A stretch of 64,000 bases of DNA from Mesorhizobium ventifaucium (GCF_935822925.1 NZ_CAKXZS010000024.1:223796-287795); one strand, 5' to 3'. Counted from the stretch's first letter, positions 7,252 to 16,883 are shown. A program made the numbers and translations. The notes: generated by a model not told the origin, from the sequence alone.

Positions 7252-9737
7252 TCGGGATCCGGCTTGCGGGTCCTGCGCCCGGATCTGGCCAGGCGTTTCG
7301 TCTCGGCCACGGCTTCCGCCTTCGCTTGCTCGTGTTCGGCAAAATCGACTTCGATCTTGTCGTCATCGATCGGCCACGCCTCATGCTTCTTGGTCTCGAC
7401 GACGGCGCGCGGCGCCGACGGAATTTCGATATGCTGGTCGGCGAACTCATCGAGGACGGCAAACCGGATGTCGTTCTGCACGATGTTGCCGTTCATCACG
7501 TCGGCCAGGAACACTCGGATTTCGAATTCGAGAGCGGCCGCCCCGAAATTGGTGAACAGCACGAAGGGTTCCGGATTTTTCAGCACCAGCGGATGGCCGC
7601 GCGCAATCTCCAACAGCACAGCATGGGCCTGCTTGACGTCGCTGCCGTAGGCGACGCCGACCTTGATGTCGATGCGACCGAGCTTGTTGCGGTGCGTCCA
7701 GTTGCCGACGGCATTGTTGATCAGGTTTGAATTGGGCAGGATCACCGACTGGCGCTGGAACGTCTCGATCTCGGTAGCGCGCACGCTGATCTTCTTGACC
7801 GTGCCGCTGATGTCACCGGCGACGATCCAGTCGCCGACCTTGAACGGCCGCTCGGCCAGAAGGATCAGGCCGGAGACGAAGTTGGAGACGACATTCTGCA
7901 GGCCAAAGCCGATTCCGAGCGACAGGGCGCCGGCGACAAGCGCCAGGTTGGAGAGATCGATTCCCGCCGCCGAGACGCCGACGAGTGCTGCGAGCGCGAC
8001 GCCGGCATAGCCGACCGCCAGCCGGATCGAGTTGCGCACGCCGGTATCGACCTTGCCGCGCGCCATCACCGAGCCGTCGAGCCAGCCCTGGAACCAGCGC
8101 GTCAGGAAATAGCCGATGATGAAGACTATGATGCCGGTGAGGATGCCGGTCACCGAGATCGTCACCGAGCCGATGGTGAGGCCCGTCGCCAGCTTGTAGC
8201 CCCAGGCCTGGATGTCGCCGGGCTGGAAGCCCCACATCAACAGGATCAGCGGCAGGAACACCAGCACGATCATCAGGTTGATGGCGACGCTGACGACCAG
8301 GCCGAGTTGGTCGAGCGCGGACTCCTCATAACTGGAATTGGTCGATAGCCAGCGCCCGATCGATGTGTTGGCAAAACCGCCTTCCTCGCTGATCGCCCGC
8401 GCTGACAGGAAGCCGATATAGGCGGTCACCAGAATCGTGCCGGTGACCACGACTTGTAGCGAGACGAAGATGGCAAGGCCGATATAGCCGAGCAGCGCAG
8501 TGGCAATGGTGAAAAGGCCGATCGCGACTGCCGTGTAGCGCAGCCAGGCCGGCCAGGGACGCCAGCTTCCGTCGGCAGCCTTGAACGGTTTCAGCAGCCC
8601 CATCAGGATCAGGATGATGCCGACGACGATGGTGGCGACAAAACTTCTGGCGATGGTCAGCGACAGCGGCGAGCCCATCTTGTCGTTGACGACCGACAGG
8701 AAATTGTTGACGCCGATCACCACCGCCATGGCGGTCGTCAGCCGCACCAGCCAGCGTGCCGGGCCGGTTTCAACGGGGATGAGCCGCCAGTTCGGCAGCC
8801 GCGGCTCCAGCGCCGCATTGGCCAGCCGGTTGACGCAGAACACCACCGCGATGAGCGCAACCAGCGCATTCAGGAAAACGCCAATGTCGCCGCGCAACAC
8901 GTTGTAGTAGTTGAAAAAGAACACCGTCGAGACGAGGAAGGCGCCGACCGCCAGCGTCGGCAGCAATGTCGACCAGAACGCCACCGACAGCCGGCTGAGA
9001 TAGGACGGATCTTCGATCGAAGGGTCTGCTTCGAAGACACGCCCGAACAGACGCCGTCCACCGACAAAAAGCACCGCCGCCAGCGAAAGCGCCATCAAGG
9101 TCGCGGCCAGCACGGCCTGAAACTTGAACCTGAAGGCGAAGGCCAGCCACGACGACACCGCCTTGTAAAAGCCGGTAAATTCATCGTTGGCATCGGAAAT
9201 GACCTCAGGGCTCAACGCGTCGGACAGCACGTAGCGCTTGGTGAGCAGGTTGCGAAACAACTCGCTGCGCATATTGGCGATCTTGGCGATGAGGCCGCTG
9301 ATGCGGATCGACAGGTTTTGCGCCGCGGCGATGACAGCATTGATCTCGGCCTTTTCGGACGCCAGCGCCTGGCGTTCGCTGGTCACGATGTCGGGTTCGG
9401 GCGGCTGGCCCGCGGCCGGAGGCGCCCCGAGCTGATCGAGCCTCGCGTTGATCTCCGAAAGGCGCGGGCGGAAGGCAAGCGCGCTGTTCAGCGCACCTCG
9501 CGACATTTCCTCGAGTTGCAGGCGGATATCGACAAGACTGGCGTCGTCGTCACCGTCCTCCTGGATTTTCTTTTCGAGATTGTCGGTCCTTGTCGTCAAG
9601 TCCTGCAGGATTTTCTGCTGGTCGGCGACCACTCCAGAGACAGCTTGGTCAAGCCCCTGCGCCGCCGCATCAATCGACAGCGGCGCCGAGGCGACGATCG
9701 CCAGGACCAGAACGAAGTGGAGCAGTCGGAAAAGCAT
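7248..9737 (-). CDS. Large mechanosensitive ion channel (DUF3772 + MscS)
   Basis: This inner-membrane channel of ~829 residues opens under membrane tension and releases solutes on hypo-osmotic shock. It has a signal peptide (MLFRLLHFVLVLAIV), then a periplasmic coiled-coil DUF3772-type region (to ~residue 190), about ten transmembrane helices, and the MscS core with GFGLQNVVSNFVSG and RPFKVGDWIV, the pore-lining helix and beta domain start. The C-terminal tail is charged (Lys/Arg/Glu). ATG 9737 was chosen over GTG 9755; neither has a good ribosome site. Its TAG stop lies inside repeat A copy 1. Confidence 0.92.
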   Translation of the reverse strand: MLFRLLHFVLVLAIVASAPLSIDAAAQGLDQAVSGVVADQQKILQDLTTRTDNLEKKIQEDGDDDASLVDIRLQLEEMSRGALNSALAFRPRLSEINARLDQLGAPPAAGQPPEPDIVTSERQALASEKAEINAVIAAAQNLSIRISGLIAKIANMRSELFRNLLTKRYVLSDALSPEVISDANDEFTGFYKAVSSWLAFAFRFKFQAVLAATLMALSLAAVLFVGGRRLFGRVFEADPSIEDPSYLSRLSVAFWSTLLPTLAVGAFLVSTVFFFNYYNVLRGDIGVFLNALVALIAVVFCVNRLANAALEPRLPNWRLIPVETGPARWLVRLTTAMAVVIGVNNFLSVVNDKMGSPLSLTIARSFVATIVVGIILILMGLLKPFKAADGSWRPWPAWLRYTAVAIGLFTIATALLGYIGLAIFVSLQVVVTGTILVTAYIGFLSARAISEEGGFANTSIGRWLSTNSSYEESALDQLGLVVSVAINLMIVLVFLPLILLMWGFQPGDIQAWGYKLATGLTIGSVTISVTGILTGIIVFIIGYFLTRWFQGWLDGSVMARGKVDTGVRNSIRLAVGYAGVALAALVGVSAAGIDLSNLALVAGALSLGIGFGLQNVVSNFVSGLILLAERPFKVGDWIVAGDISGTVKKISVRATEIETFQRQSVILPNSNLINNAVGNWTHRNKLGRIDIKVGVAYGSDVKQAHAVLLEIARGHPLVLKNPEPFVLFTNFGAAALEFEIRVFLADVMNGNIVQNDIRFAVLDEFADQHIEIPSAPRAVVETKKHEAWPIDDDKIEVDFAEHEQAKAEAVAETKRLARSGRRTRKPDPD

Positions 9738-9913
9738 GATCGTTTGGCGACTCACAGGCGGTAAGGCGTTCTAAAGCTCGCCCTTGATAAAGACGCTCAT
9801 ACCGGGGAGCAAGCCGTCCCGCTCTGCCCGCCATTTCGGAGTCGGCCAGTCGAAAAGCGATGGCGCAATCTTGGCTTTGCGGCAGCGGCCTGCTCTATAA
9901 TGTGCCGCATTGC

Positions 9914-9973
9914 CCAGAACGGATGATGAAAAGCCAGAACGGACAACAAAAAGCCAGAACGGATAACAAAAGA
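9914..9973 (+). repeat. Three 20-bp tandem repeats abutting the soxB start codon
   Basis: The units start at 9914, 9934 and 9954. Each begins CCAGAACGGA and ends in an A-rich half (TGATGAAAAG, CAACAAAAAG, TAACAAAAGA). The third unit ends at the base before the ATG, so the array forms the soxB leader. No normal Shine-Dalgarno is present. Confidence 0.85.
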
Positions 9974-11233
9974 ATGGCGGAATATTCGGCCTTCTCGCTT
10001 CTCAAAAATGCGCTGACCGGCAACAAGGACTGGAAACCGGCTTGGCGCAAGCCGAACCCGAAGGCGTCCTACGACGTGATTGTCATCGGCGGCGGCGGCC
10101 ATGGCCTGTCGACCGCCTATTATCTCGCCAAGGAGCACGGCATCACCAACGTCGCGGTGCTGGAAAAGGGCTGGCTCGGCTCCGGCAATGTCGGCCGCAA
10201 CACAACGGCCGTCCGCTCCAACTACCTGCTGCCTGCCAACACGCGCTTCTACGAACATTCGATGAAGCTGTGGGAGAACCTGTCGCACGATCTGAACTAC
10301 AACGTCATGTTCTCGCAGCGCGGCTGCCTCAACCTCGCGCACACGCCGGCCCAGTTCGACGAATTTGCCCGCCGCGGCAACGCCATGCGCCATCTCGGCG
10401 TCGACGCCGAACTGATGACCACGGCCGAGATCGCGCGCCTGGTGCCGGCGCTGGACGTCTCCGCCACGGCGCGTTTCCCAATCGTCGGCGGCCTGATGCA
10501 GCGGCGCGCCGGCACCGCCCGCCACGATGCCGTCGCCTGGGGCTATGCGCGCGGCGCCGACCGTCGCGGCGTCGACATCATCGAGAATTGCGAGGTCACC
10601 GGCTTCCTGCGCGACGGCGACCGCATATCAGGCGTCACGACCTCGCGCGGCGAGGTCCGCGCCAGCAAGGTGGCGGTCGCGGTGGCCGGCAGCACCGGGC
10701 AAGTCATGCGGCTCGCCGGCATCGATACGATGCCGATCGAGAGCCACGTGCTGCAGGCTTTCGTGACGGAATCGCTGAAGCCGTTCATCAACACGGTCCT
10801 GACTTTCGGCATGGGCCATTTCTACATGTCGCAGTCGGACAAGGGCGGCCTTGTCTATGGCGGCGATCTCGACGGCTACAACAGCTACGCCCAGCGCGGC
10901 AGTTTGCCTGTTGTCGACGAGGTGATGAGCGAGATGCTGGCGCTGTTTCCGGGTCTCGCCCGCGTTCGTATGCTGCGCAACTGGGGCGGCGTCTGCGACA
11001 TGTCGATGGACGGCTCGCCGATCATCACCACCGGCCCGCTGCGGGGCATGTATCTCAACTGCGGCTGGTGCTACGGCGGCTTCAAGGCGACGCCGGCCTC
11101 CGGCTGGTGCTTTGCCTGGACCATCGCCAAGGATGAACCGCATGACATCAACGCGCCCTTTACGCTGGATCGCTTCCATCGCGGCCTGGTGATCGACGAC
11201 AAGGGCCAGGGCGCGATGCCGCGGCTGCATTAG
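9974..11233 (+). CDS. soxB: Sarcosine oxidase beta subunit
   Basis: This is the 419-residue beta subunit of heterotetrameric sarcosine oxidase, which demethylates sarcosine to glycine and passes the carbon to tetrahydrofolate. The FAD-binding motif VIVIGGGGHGLSTAYYLAKE is at ~35-54. GTARHDAVAWG (180-190) contains His184, the likely covalent FMN attachment by comparison with the family. ATG 9974 gives the usual MxxYSAxSLLKNAL N-terminus; in-frame ATGs further up would translate the leader repeats. It is the first gene of soxBDAG. The choice of start and the operon order fit other rhizobia. Confidence 0.96.
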   Translation: MAEYSAFSLLKNALTGNKDWKPAWRKPNPKASYDVIVIGGGGHGLSTAYYLAKEHGITNVAVLEKGWLGSGNVGRNTTAVRSNYLLPANTRFYEHSMKLWENLSHDLNYNVMFSQRGCLNLAHTPAQFDEFARRGNAMRHLGVDAELMTTAEIARLVPALDVSATARFPIVGGLMQRRAGTARHDAVAWGYARGADRRGVDIIENCEVTGFLRDGDRISGVTTSRGEVRASKVAVAVAGSTGQVMRLAGIDTMPIESHVLQAFVTESLKPFINTVLTFGMGHFYMSQSDKGGLVYGGDLDGYNSYAQRGSLPVVDEVMSEMLALFPGLARVRMLRNWGGVCDMSMDGSPIITTGPLRGMYLNCGWCYGGFKATPASGWCFAWTIAKDEPHDINAPFTLDRFHRGLVIDDKGQGAMPRLH

Positions 11234-11301
11234 ACCATGATCCCGAACCGCCGGTCGGTGTAACAAAGAGTGGAAACCGGTTTTCGGCCAAGATCATGGT
11301 C
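11233..11301. repeat. Palindromic repeat between soxB and soxD
   Basis: The arms GACCATGATC (11233-11242) and GATCATGGTC (11292-11301) enclose AGTGGAAACCGGTTTTCGG. The element starts at the last base of the soxB stop codon. It lies inside the operon and can form an RNA hairpin between two cistrons. Confidence 0.75.
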
Positions 11302-11321
11302 AAACGAGAAGATACAATCGC

Positions 11322-11618
11322 ATGCTGATTACCTGCCCCTATTGCGGCCCGCGCGACGTCATCGAGTTCACCTATCAGGGTGACGGCAACCGCGAGCGCC
11401 CTCAACCTGCCTCGCAGGACCTCGATGCCTGGAACGCCTATGTCTATGACCGATTGAATCCGGCGGGTGACCACAACGAGATCTGGCAGCATTCCGGCGG
11501 CTGCCGCGCCCATCTCAGGGTCGTTCGCAACACGCTGACACACGAGATCTCCAGCGTCGCGTTCACGCGCGGCCACCACAAAGTCGCTGCTCGGCACAAG
11601 GCGGAGGGCAAGATATGA
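11322..11618 (+). CDS. soxD: Sarcosine oxidase delta subunit
   Basis: This 98-residue delta subunit of heterotetrameric sarcosine oxidase has zinc ligands in CPYCGPRD (residues 5-12) and in the SGGCR segment further on. It is a small structural subunit that caps the alpha-beta complex. It begins 88 nt after soxB, across a palindromic repeat, and its TGA overlaps the soxA ATG by 4 nt. The length and cysteine pattern are standard for the family. Confidence 0.95.
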   Translation: MLITCPYCGPRDVIEFTYQGDGNRERPQPASQDLDAWNAYVYDRLNPAGDHNEIWQHSGGCRAHLRVVRNTLTHEISSVAFTRGHHKVAARHKAEGKI

Positions 11619-14600
11619 GCCCGCGCCGCACCGATGCCGGTGGCCGGATCGACCGGCTGCGGACCATCCGGTTCACCTTCGACGGCGCGGCTTACACCGG
11701 CCATGCCGGCGACACCCTTGCCTCGGCGCTGCTGGCCAATGGCGTCACCCTGTTCGGGCGCTCGTTCAAATATCACCGTCCGCGCGGCGTGCTGACGTCA
11801 GGCGTCGAGGAACCAAACGCACTGGTGACGGTGTTGCGGGGCGAGGTTCGCGAGCCGAACATCGCCGCGACCATGGTCGAGATCTATGATGGGCTGACCG
11901 CTGTCAGCCAGAACCGCTTTCCATCGCTGGCCTGGGATATCAGCGCCGCCAACCAGCTCGGCGGCAAGCTTCTGTCCGCCGGCTTCTATTACAAGACCTT
12001 CATGGGGCCCGCGATCGGCCCGCTGAAGAGCACGCGTTTCTGGATGTTCTGCGAGCATTTCATTCGCCGCGCCGCCGGTCTCGGCCGCGCCGGGACCGCT
12101 GCCGACACGGCGCGTTACGAGCGCATGAACGCCTTCTGCGATGTGCTGGTGGTCGGTTCCGGTCCGGCCGGACTGATGGCCGCCAGGGCAGCCGCCGATC
12201 AGGGCGCGCGTGTCATCCTCAGCGAGCTCGAACCGCGTTTCGGCGGCTCGGCCAATTGGTCGGCTGAGACGATCGACGGGATGCCCGGGGCGGACTGGGC
12301 AGCGCGAGCCGCCGGCCAGCTCGAAGGCTATGACAATGTCCGCCTGCTGCCGCGCACCACGGTCTGGGGCTATTACGACGGCAACACGCTCGCCGCACTC
12401 GAACGGGTCACCGATCATAAGGAGAGGCCCGGCAAGGGCGAACCACGCCATCGCTACTGGATCATCCGCGCCAAATCGGTGGTGCTGGCCACCGGCTCCT
12501 TCGAGCGGCCGCTGGTGTTTCCGGGCAACGACCGGCCGGGTGTGATGCTGGCGCATGCCGCCGAGCGCTACGCCAACGAGTATGGCGTGCTGCCCGGCCA
12601 CAGGATCGCGCTTTTCACTAACAATGACAGCGCCTATCGCTCCGCCCTCGCACTGAAGAAGGCCGGTGCGGCGATTGTCGCCATCGTCGACGTGCGACCG
12701 GAGCTTTCGAGCGAGATGCGCGAGCTCGCCGATGAAGCGGAGGCCAAGAGCCTTGCCGGTCACGCCGTGGTCGCCACCGAAGGCGGCAAGGCGCTGTCCG
12801 GCATCAAGGTGCAGCGCTTCGACATGGTCAACGGCGCGCTTGCCGGCGATCAACGCAGCATTCAAGCCGACTGCCTGCTGATGTCGGGAGGCTGGTCGCC
12901 GACCATCCATCTGGCCAGCCAGGCCGGCGCCAAGGCGGAATGGAATGCCGCCCGACAAGCTTTCCTGCCGCCAAAGCCGACGCAGCAGTGGCCAACCCGG
13001 CGATGGATTGGCGCCGGCGCCTTCACCGGCAGCTTTTCCACCGCCGAGGCAATCGCCGAAGGCCGCGCCGCTGGCCTGTCCGCGGCGGGCGGAACCGGCA
13101 CGCCGGCGGCCTTGCCGGTCGTCGAAGCCGCACCCGGCGATCCCGATCCGGCGCCGGTGTTCGAGATCAGGGCTGATGGAAAAAGCTTCGTCGATTTCCA
13201 GCACGACGTGACCGCGGAGGATGTGCGGCTGGCGCATCGCGAAGGCTTCATCTCGGTCGAGCATCTGAAGCGATACACCACGCTCGGCATGGCGACCGAT
13301 CAGGGCAAGAGCTCCAACATACCCGGCCTCGCCATCATGGCCGAAGCATTGGGCAAGCCGATCCCTGAGGTCGGTACGACCCGTTTTCGTCCGCCCTTTT
13401 CGGCCGTGTCGATCGGCTCACTTGCCGCCGAACGGTTCGGCGACCTGAAGGCCGAGCGGCTGACGCCGATGCATGACTGGCACGTCGCCAACGGCGCGAC
13501 CATGTATTCGGCCGGCCTCTGGTATCGACCGATGATTTATGGCCATCCCGGCGAGACGATTGAGCAGGCCTATGTGCGCGAAGCCAGGGCGACGCGCGAG
13601 AGCGCCGGCATCGTCGATGTCTCGACGCTGGGCAAGATCGCCGTGCAGGGCCCGGACGCGGCGGGATTCCTCGACCGGGTTTACACCAACATGTTCTCGA
13701 CGCTGGCCGTCGGCAAGGCCCGCTACGGGCTGATGCTGCGTGAGGACGGCCTCGCCTTCGACGACGGCACGACATGGCGGCTCGGCGAACAGGACTTCTT
13801 GATGACCACCACCACCGCCAATGCCGGCAAGGTGATGCAGCACCTGGAATATTTCCTCGACGTCATCTGGCCGGAGCTGAAGGTCCACGTCACCTCGGTG
13901 ACCGACCAATGGGCGGGTGCGGCGATCGGCGGGCCAAAGGCACGAGCCATTCTTGCTGCTTGCATCACCGGCACTGCCGTCGACAACGCCGCACTGCCCT
14001 TCATGGGCATCGTGCATGGCAAGATATCAGGCGTGCCGGTGATGATCTGCCGGCTTTCCTTCTCCGGCGAAATGGCCTTCGAAGTTTACTCCGGCGCCGG
14101 CTACGGCACCCATGTCTGGGAAGCATTGATCGATGCCGGCAAGCCGTTCGGACTGGTGGCTTACGGTCTTGAGGCGCTGGGCACGATGCGCATCGAGAAA
14201 GGCCACGTCACCGGCGCCGAGATCGATGGCCGCACCACGGCGCGCGACCTGCATCTCGACTGGATGCTGTCCAAGAAGAAGCCCTTCATCGGCTCGGCGA
14301 TGATGGATCGCGAGGGCCTGATCGCGCCCAGCCGCCTGGAACTTGTCGGCCTGATTTCGCTGGACAACCAGCCGCTCAGCGGCGGCGCGCACATCGTCGA
14401 GGCGCTTGACCAAGCCAATCCGCACGATTCCATCGGCCACATCACCGCTTGCTGCTATTCGCCGGCGCTCGGCAAGTACATCGCGCTCGCTTTGGTCAAG
14501 GACGGCAAGGCACGGCGCGGCACGCGCGCCCATATCTCCGATCCCCTGCGCAACCGGTTCGGCCCGGTCGAGATCGTCTCCAACCACTTCTTTGATCCGG

Positions 14601-14623
14601 ACGGGAGCCGCATGCATGGTTGA
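11615..14623 (+). CDS. soxA: Sarcosine oxidase alpha subunit
   Basis: This 1002-residue alpha subunit has an N-terminal ferredoxin-like domain (~1-105), an NAD/FAD-binding oxidoreductase domain with VVGSGPAGLMAARAAADQG near 180, and a C-terminal GcvT/aminomethyltransferase domain (~600-1000) with FSGEMAFEVYSGAGYG. The GcvT part transfers the methyl-derived carbon to tetrahydrofolate, giving 5,10-methylene-THF. It overlaps soxD by 4 nt and soxG by 8 nt, so all are translationally coupled. Length and domain order are normal. Confidence 0.96.
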   Translation: MSPRRTDAGGRIDRLRTIRFTFDGAAYTGHAGDTLASALLANGVTLFGRSFKYHRPRGVLTSGVEEPNALVTVLRGEVREPNIAATMVEIYDGLTAVSQNRFPSLAWDISAANQLGGKLLSAGFYYKTFMGPAIGPLKSTRFWMFCEHFIRRAAGLGRAGTAADTARYERMNAFCDVLVVGSGPAGLMAARAAADQGARVILSELEPRFGGSANWSAETIDGMPGADWAARAAGQLEGYDNVRLLPRTTVWGYYDGNTLAALERVTDHKERPGKGEPRHRYWIIRAKSVVLATGSFERPLVFPGNDRPGVMLAHAAERYANEYGVLPGHRIALFTNNDSAYRSALALKKAGAAIVAIVDVRPELSSEMRELADEAEAKSLAGHAVVATEGGKALSGIKVQRFDMVNGALAGDQRSIQADCLLMSGGWSPTIHLASQAGAKAEWNAARQAFLPPKPTQQWPTRRWIGAGAFTGSFSTAEAIAEGRAAGLSAAGGTGTPAALPVVEAAPGDPDPAPVFEIRADGKSFVDFQHDVTAEDVRLAHREGFISVEHLKRYTTLGMATDQGKSSNIPGLAIMAEALGKPIPEVGTTRFRPPFSAVSIGSLAAERFGDLKAERLTPMHDWHVANGATMYSAGLWYRPMIYGHPGETIEQAYVREARATRESAGIVDVSTLGKIAVQGPDAAGFLDRVYTNMFSTLAVGKARYGLMLREDGLAFDDGTTWRLGEQDFLMTTTTANAGKVMQHLEYFLDVIWPELKVHVTSVTDQWAGAAIGGPKARAILAACITGTAVDNAALPFMGIVHGKISGVPVMICRLSFSGEMAFEVYSGAGYGTHVWEALIDAGKPFGLVAYGLEALGTMRIEKGHVTGAEIDGRTTARDLHLDWMLSKKKPFIGSAMMDREGLIAPSRLELVGLISLDNQPLSGGAHIVEALDQANPHDSIGHITACCYSPALGKYIALALVKDGKARRGTRAHISDPLRNRFGPVEIVSNHFFDPDGSRMHG

Positions 14624-15218
14624 GCGCCAATCACCGCTTGAGCCGGCCCCGCTTGAGCCGGAACTGCGCACCGGCTCGCACGGCGATTTCGAACACGGCA
14701 TCGAGGTCATCCTCTCCGAAACCAGGCCGGGGTCGATCCTGCAGCTCGCTGCCTGGCGTGGCCAGGAGAAGGAATTGATCGCCGGTATCCGCAACGTGAC
14801 CGGCCTTACTCCGCCCGATGGCGCCGGCGCCGGCAGCACCGACGGCGTGAGATCGGTGTTCGGCTTTGCGCCGAGAAAATTCACCGTGGTCGATGAGGCC
14901 GAGGGCCTGGCATCGGCCTTCGCCGGTGTCGTCACCCCGGCGGTCGGCACGGTGACCGACCTGTCGCATGGCCGCACCGCGATCCGCATCGCCGGACCGA
15001 AGGCCGAATGGGTGCTGGCGAAATTCTTCGCCATCGACTTCGCGCTGCCGGCCTTCCCGGTCGGTGCCGGCCGCTCGACCATGCATCATGACGTCTTCGC
15101 CCAGATCCAGCGCACCGGCGCCGACCAGTTCGACATCTATGTATTCCGCTCGTTTGCGCGCTCGTTCTGGAAGGCGCTCTGTCACGCCAGCGAGGAAGTC
15201 GGCTACGAAGTGCAGTAG
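14616..15218 (+). CDS. soxG: Sarcosine oxidase gamma subunit
   Basis: This 200-residue gamma subunit has a GcvT-like fold without catalytic residues and stabilises the sarcosine oxidase complex. It has the usual TDLSHGRTAIRIAGPKAEWVL segment (split near residue 110) and the C-terminal FARSFWKAL stretch. ATG 14616 overlaps the last codons of soxA by 8 nt; an ATG at 14612 is in another frame. It is the last gene of the operon and faces the nitroreductase gene, whose stop is only 37 nt away on the other strand. Confidence 0.93.
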   Translation: MVERQSPLEPAPLEPELRTGSHGDFEHGIEVILSETRPGSILQLAAWRGQEKELIAGIRNVTGLTPPDGAGAGSTDGVRSVFGFAPRKFTVVDEAEGLASAFAGVVTPAVGTVTDLSHGRTAIRIAGPKAEWVLAKFFAIDFALPAFPVGAGRSTMHHDVFAQIQRTGADQFDIYVFRSFARSFWKALCHASEEVGYEVQ

Positions 15219-15255
15219 GCCGAGACGGCGCGTCGTCACCTCACGTGGCGCCACC

Positions 15256-15960
15256 TCATTTGGCGAACGTCACCCATTCTTCCAGCGGCGCGCGGTCGGT
15301 GCGGAACTCGTTTTCGGGCTTGGATGTGTCCTCATGGCCGAGCGCCATGCCGCAGACGACGATCTCCTCGTCAGGGATGTTGAGCACCGGCCTGATCTGC
15401 TTGTGATAAGGTGCAAAGGCCGCCTGCGGGCAAGTGTGCAGGCCCCTGCCCCGTGCCGCCACCATGATGTTCTGCAGGAACATGCCGTAATCGATCCACG
15501 ACCCCTTGTTCAGCCGCCGGTCGACGGTGAAGATCATGCCGACCGGCGCGTCGAAGAAGACGAAGTTGCGGTCGTGCTGCGCGCGCATCCTGTCGACCTC
15601 ACGCCGGCCGATGCCGAGCACGCTGTAGAGGCCGAAGCCGTTGGCCCGCCGCCGGGTGAGATAGGGTTCGAAGAACTGGTCGGGATAGTAGCGATACTCG
15701 TCCCACTCAGCCTTTTCGGCACGGATGCCGGAGTTGAGGATGGCGTCAGTGATCCGCTGCTTGACCTCGGCCTTGGTCACGTAGACCCGCCAGGGCTGCA
15801 TATTGGTGCCCGAAGGCGCGCGCGCGGCAACCGAGAGAATGGCGCGGATCGTCTCGTCGTCGACCATATCGGGCAGAAAGGCGCGCACCGAACGGCGCGA
15901 CGTGATCGCCTCGTCTACGACCGCTGCACCATCTGTAATTGTAGTCCTGTTTTCCAGCAT
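15256..15960 (-). CDS. Nitroreductase-family FMN oxidoreductase
   Basis: This 234-residue nitroreductase-fold flavoprotein has SRRSVRAFLPDMVDD near residue 20 and ARAPSGTNMQPW near 46-57, both FMN-phosphate binding elements, and GMFLQNIMVAARGRGLHTCP later. Members reduce nitro groups, quinones or enals with NAD(P)H. AGGGAC stands 6-9 nt before ATG 15960. It points toward the sarcosine oxidase operon. The physiological substrate is not evident. Confidence 0.9.
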   Translation of the reverse strand: MLENRTTITDGAAVVDEAITSRRSVRAFLPDMVDDETIRAILSVAARAPSGTNMQPWRVYVTKAEVKQRITDAILNSGIRAEKAEWDEYRYYPDQFFEPYLTRRRANGFGLYSVLGIGRREVDRMRAQHDRNFVFFDAPVGMIFTVDRRLNKGSWIDYGMFLQNIMVAARGRGLHTCPQAAFAPYHKQIRPVLNIPDEEIVVCGMALGHEDTSKPENEFRTDRAPLEEWVTFAK

Positions 15961-15972
15961 GGGCGTCCCTTT

Positions 15973-16018
15973 GCGCGTGACCCGGAAACCGGAATCGATT
16001 CCGGAAAGGATCATGCGC
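15973..16018. repeat. Short palindromic repeat near the nitroreductase start
   Basis: GCGCGTGACC and GGATCATGCGC arms surround CCGGAAACCGGAATCGATTCCGG. It is a diverged member of the family seen at 6496, 11233 and 42759. Together with the XRE operator region it fills the 313-nt gap between two divergent genes. Confidence 0.5.
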
Positions 16019-16163
16019 CGTCCAGAAAATGAGAGAGCACCATTACGGGTCTAATTTGACGCGTGGCGCTCTATCGCAAGCCTCGACCGGGCGCCCTCAC
16101 TCGCCGTTCGTGGCCGAGCCTTTGCCTGAACCGCCAAAATGGCGCAAGCAAATCTTGCGGCTC

Positions 16164-16268
16164 GTGAAAATCCTCTTGATTTTTTCACAAACCTGACCTG
16201 TCATGAAATTTGTCCCCAATTTTTCACCAATGGGTAATTTTTCACCTTCACCAGAGAAATTTCACCAA
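16164..16268 (+). promoter_or_regulatory. Probable operator array upstream of the XRE-cupin regulator
   Basis: AATTTTTCACC occurs at 16218-16228 and again at 16236-16246 (18 bp apart), AAATTTCACC at 16257-16266, and an inverted pair GTGAAAATC ... GATTTTTTCAC at 16164-16188. Iterated TTTCAC half-sites immediately before an HTH regulator gene suggest autoregulation. No clear -35/-10 was picked out with confidence. Confidence 0.5.
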
Positions 16269-16273
16269 GAGAA

Positions 16274-16867
16274 ATGGCTTTGCCCTCCACCGCCGTCAGA
16301 TCGGAGCAGGAAAACCGCGAGCGGCTGCTGGCCGGCGATATCAGGGCGCTGCGCAGGGCGCGCGGTCTGACGCTTGCCGAGATCGCCCTGAAGCTCGGCC
16401 GCTCCGTCGGCTGGGTCAGTCAGGTCGAGCGCGGCCTGTCGATACCATCGCTCAGCGATCTCAGAGCCTTCGCGGAATTGTTCGGCGTGCCGGTCAGTCT
16501 GTTCTTCAGCCACGACGTGCCCGTTGAGAACGAGCGCGGCGTGGTCGTGCGCGCCGGCAGCCGCCGCACGCTTGGCACAAGCGATTCCGGCCTGGTGGAG
16601 GAGCTTCTTTCGCCCGATCTTGGCGGTAGCTTCGAGATGCTGCGTTCGGTCTTCGCGCCGGGTGCTGAGCTGAAGACCGAGGCGCGCCGGCCGACGGAGG
16701 AAGCCGGGTATGTCGCTTCCGGCAGCTTCGACATCGAGATATCAGGCGTCTGGCACCGGCTTGGTGAGGGCGACTCCTTTCGCTTCGACGGCAAGCCGTT
16801 CCGCTGGCGCAATCCTGGAGCGGAGCCGGCCGTGGTCATCTGGGTGGTTTCGCCACCTGTTTACTAG
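16274..16867 (+). CDS. XRE-family regulator with C-terminal cupin domain
   Basis: This 197-residue transcription factor has an N-terminal Cro/C1-type helix-turn-helix (about residues 22-76; GRSVGWVSQVERGLSIPS) and a C-terminal small cupin barrel (about 120-190) that likely binds a small metabolite. It lies only 16 nt before the dimethylglycine-dehydrogenase-like gene in the same direction, so it probably heads and controls that operon. Repeated TTTCAC elements directly upstream fit autoregulation. A ligand such as a methylated glycine is inference from the neighbours. Confidence 0.9.
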   Translation: MALPSTAVRSEQENRERLLAGDIRALRRARGLTLAEIALKLGRSVGWVSQVERGLSIPSLSDLRAFAELFGVPVSLFFSHDVPVENERGVVVRAGSRRTLGTSDSGLVEELLSPDLGGSFEMLRSVFAPGAELKTEARRPTEEAGYVASGSFDIEISGVWHRLGEGDSFRFDGKPFRWRNPGAEPAVVIWVVSPPVY

Positions 16868-16883
16868 AGGTTTGGAGAAGAAT

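Noticed and set aside
9914..9973. CRISPR-like array
   Set aside because: The three 20-bp units are tandem with no spacers, and no cas genes are present.
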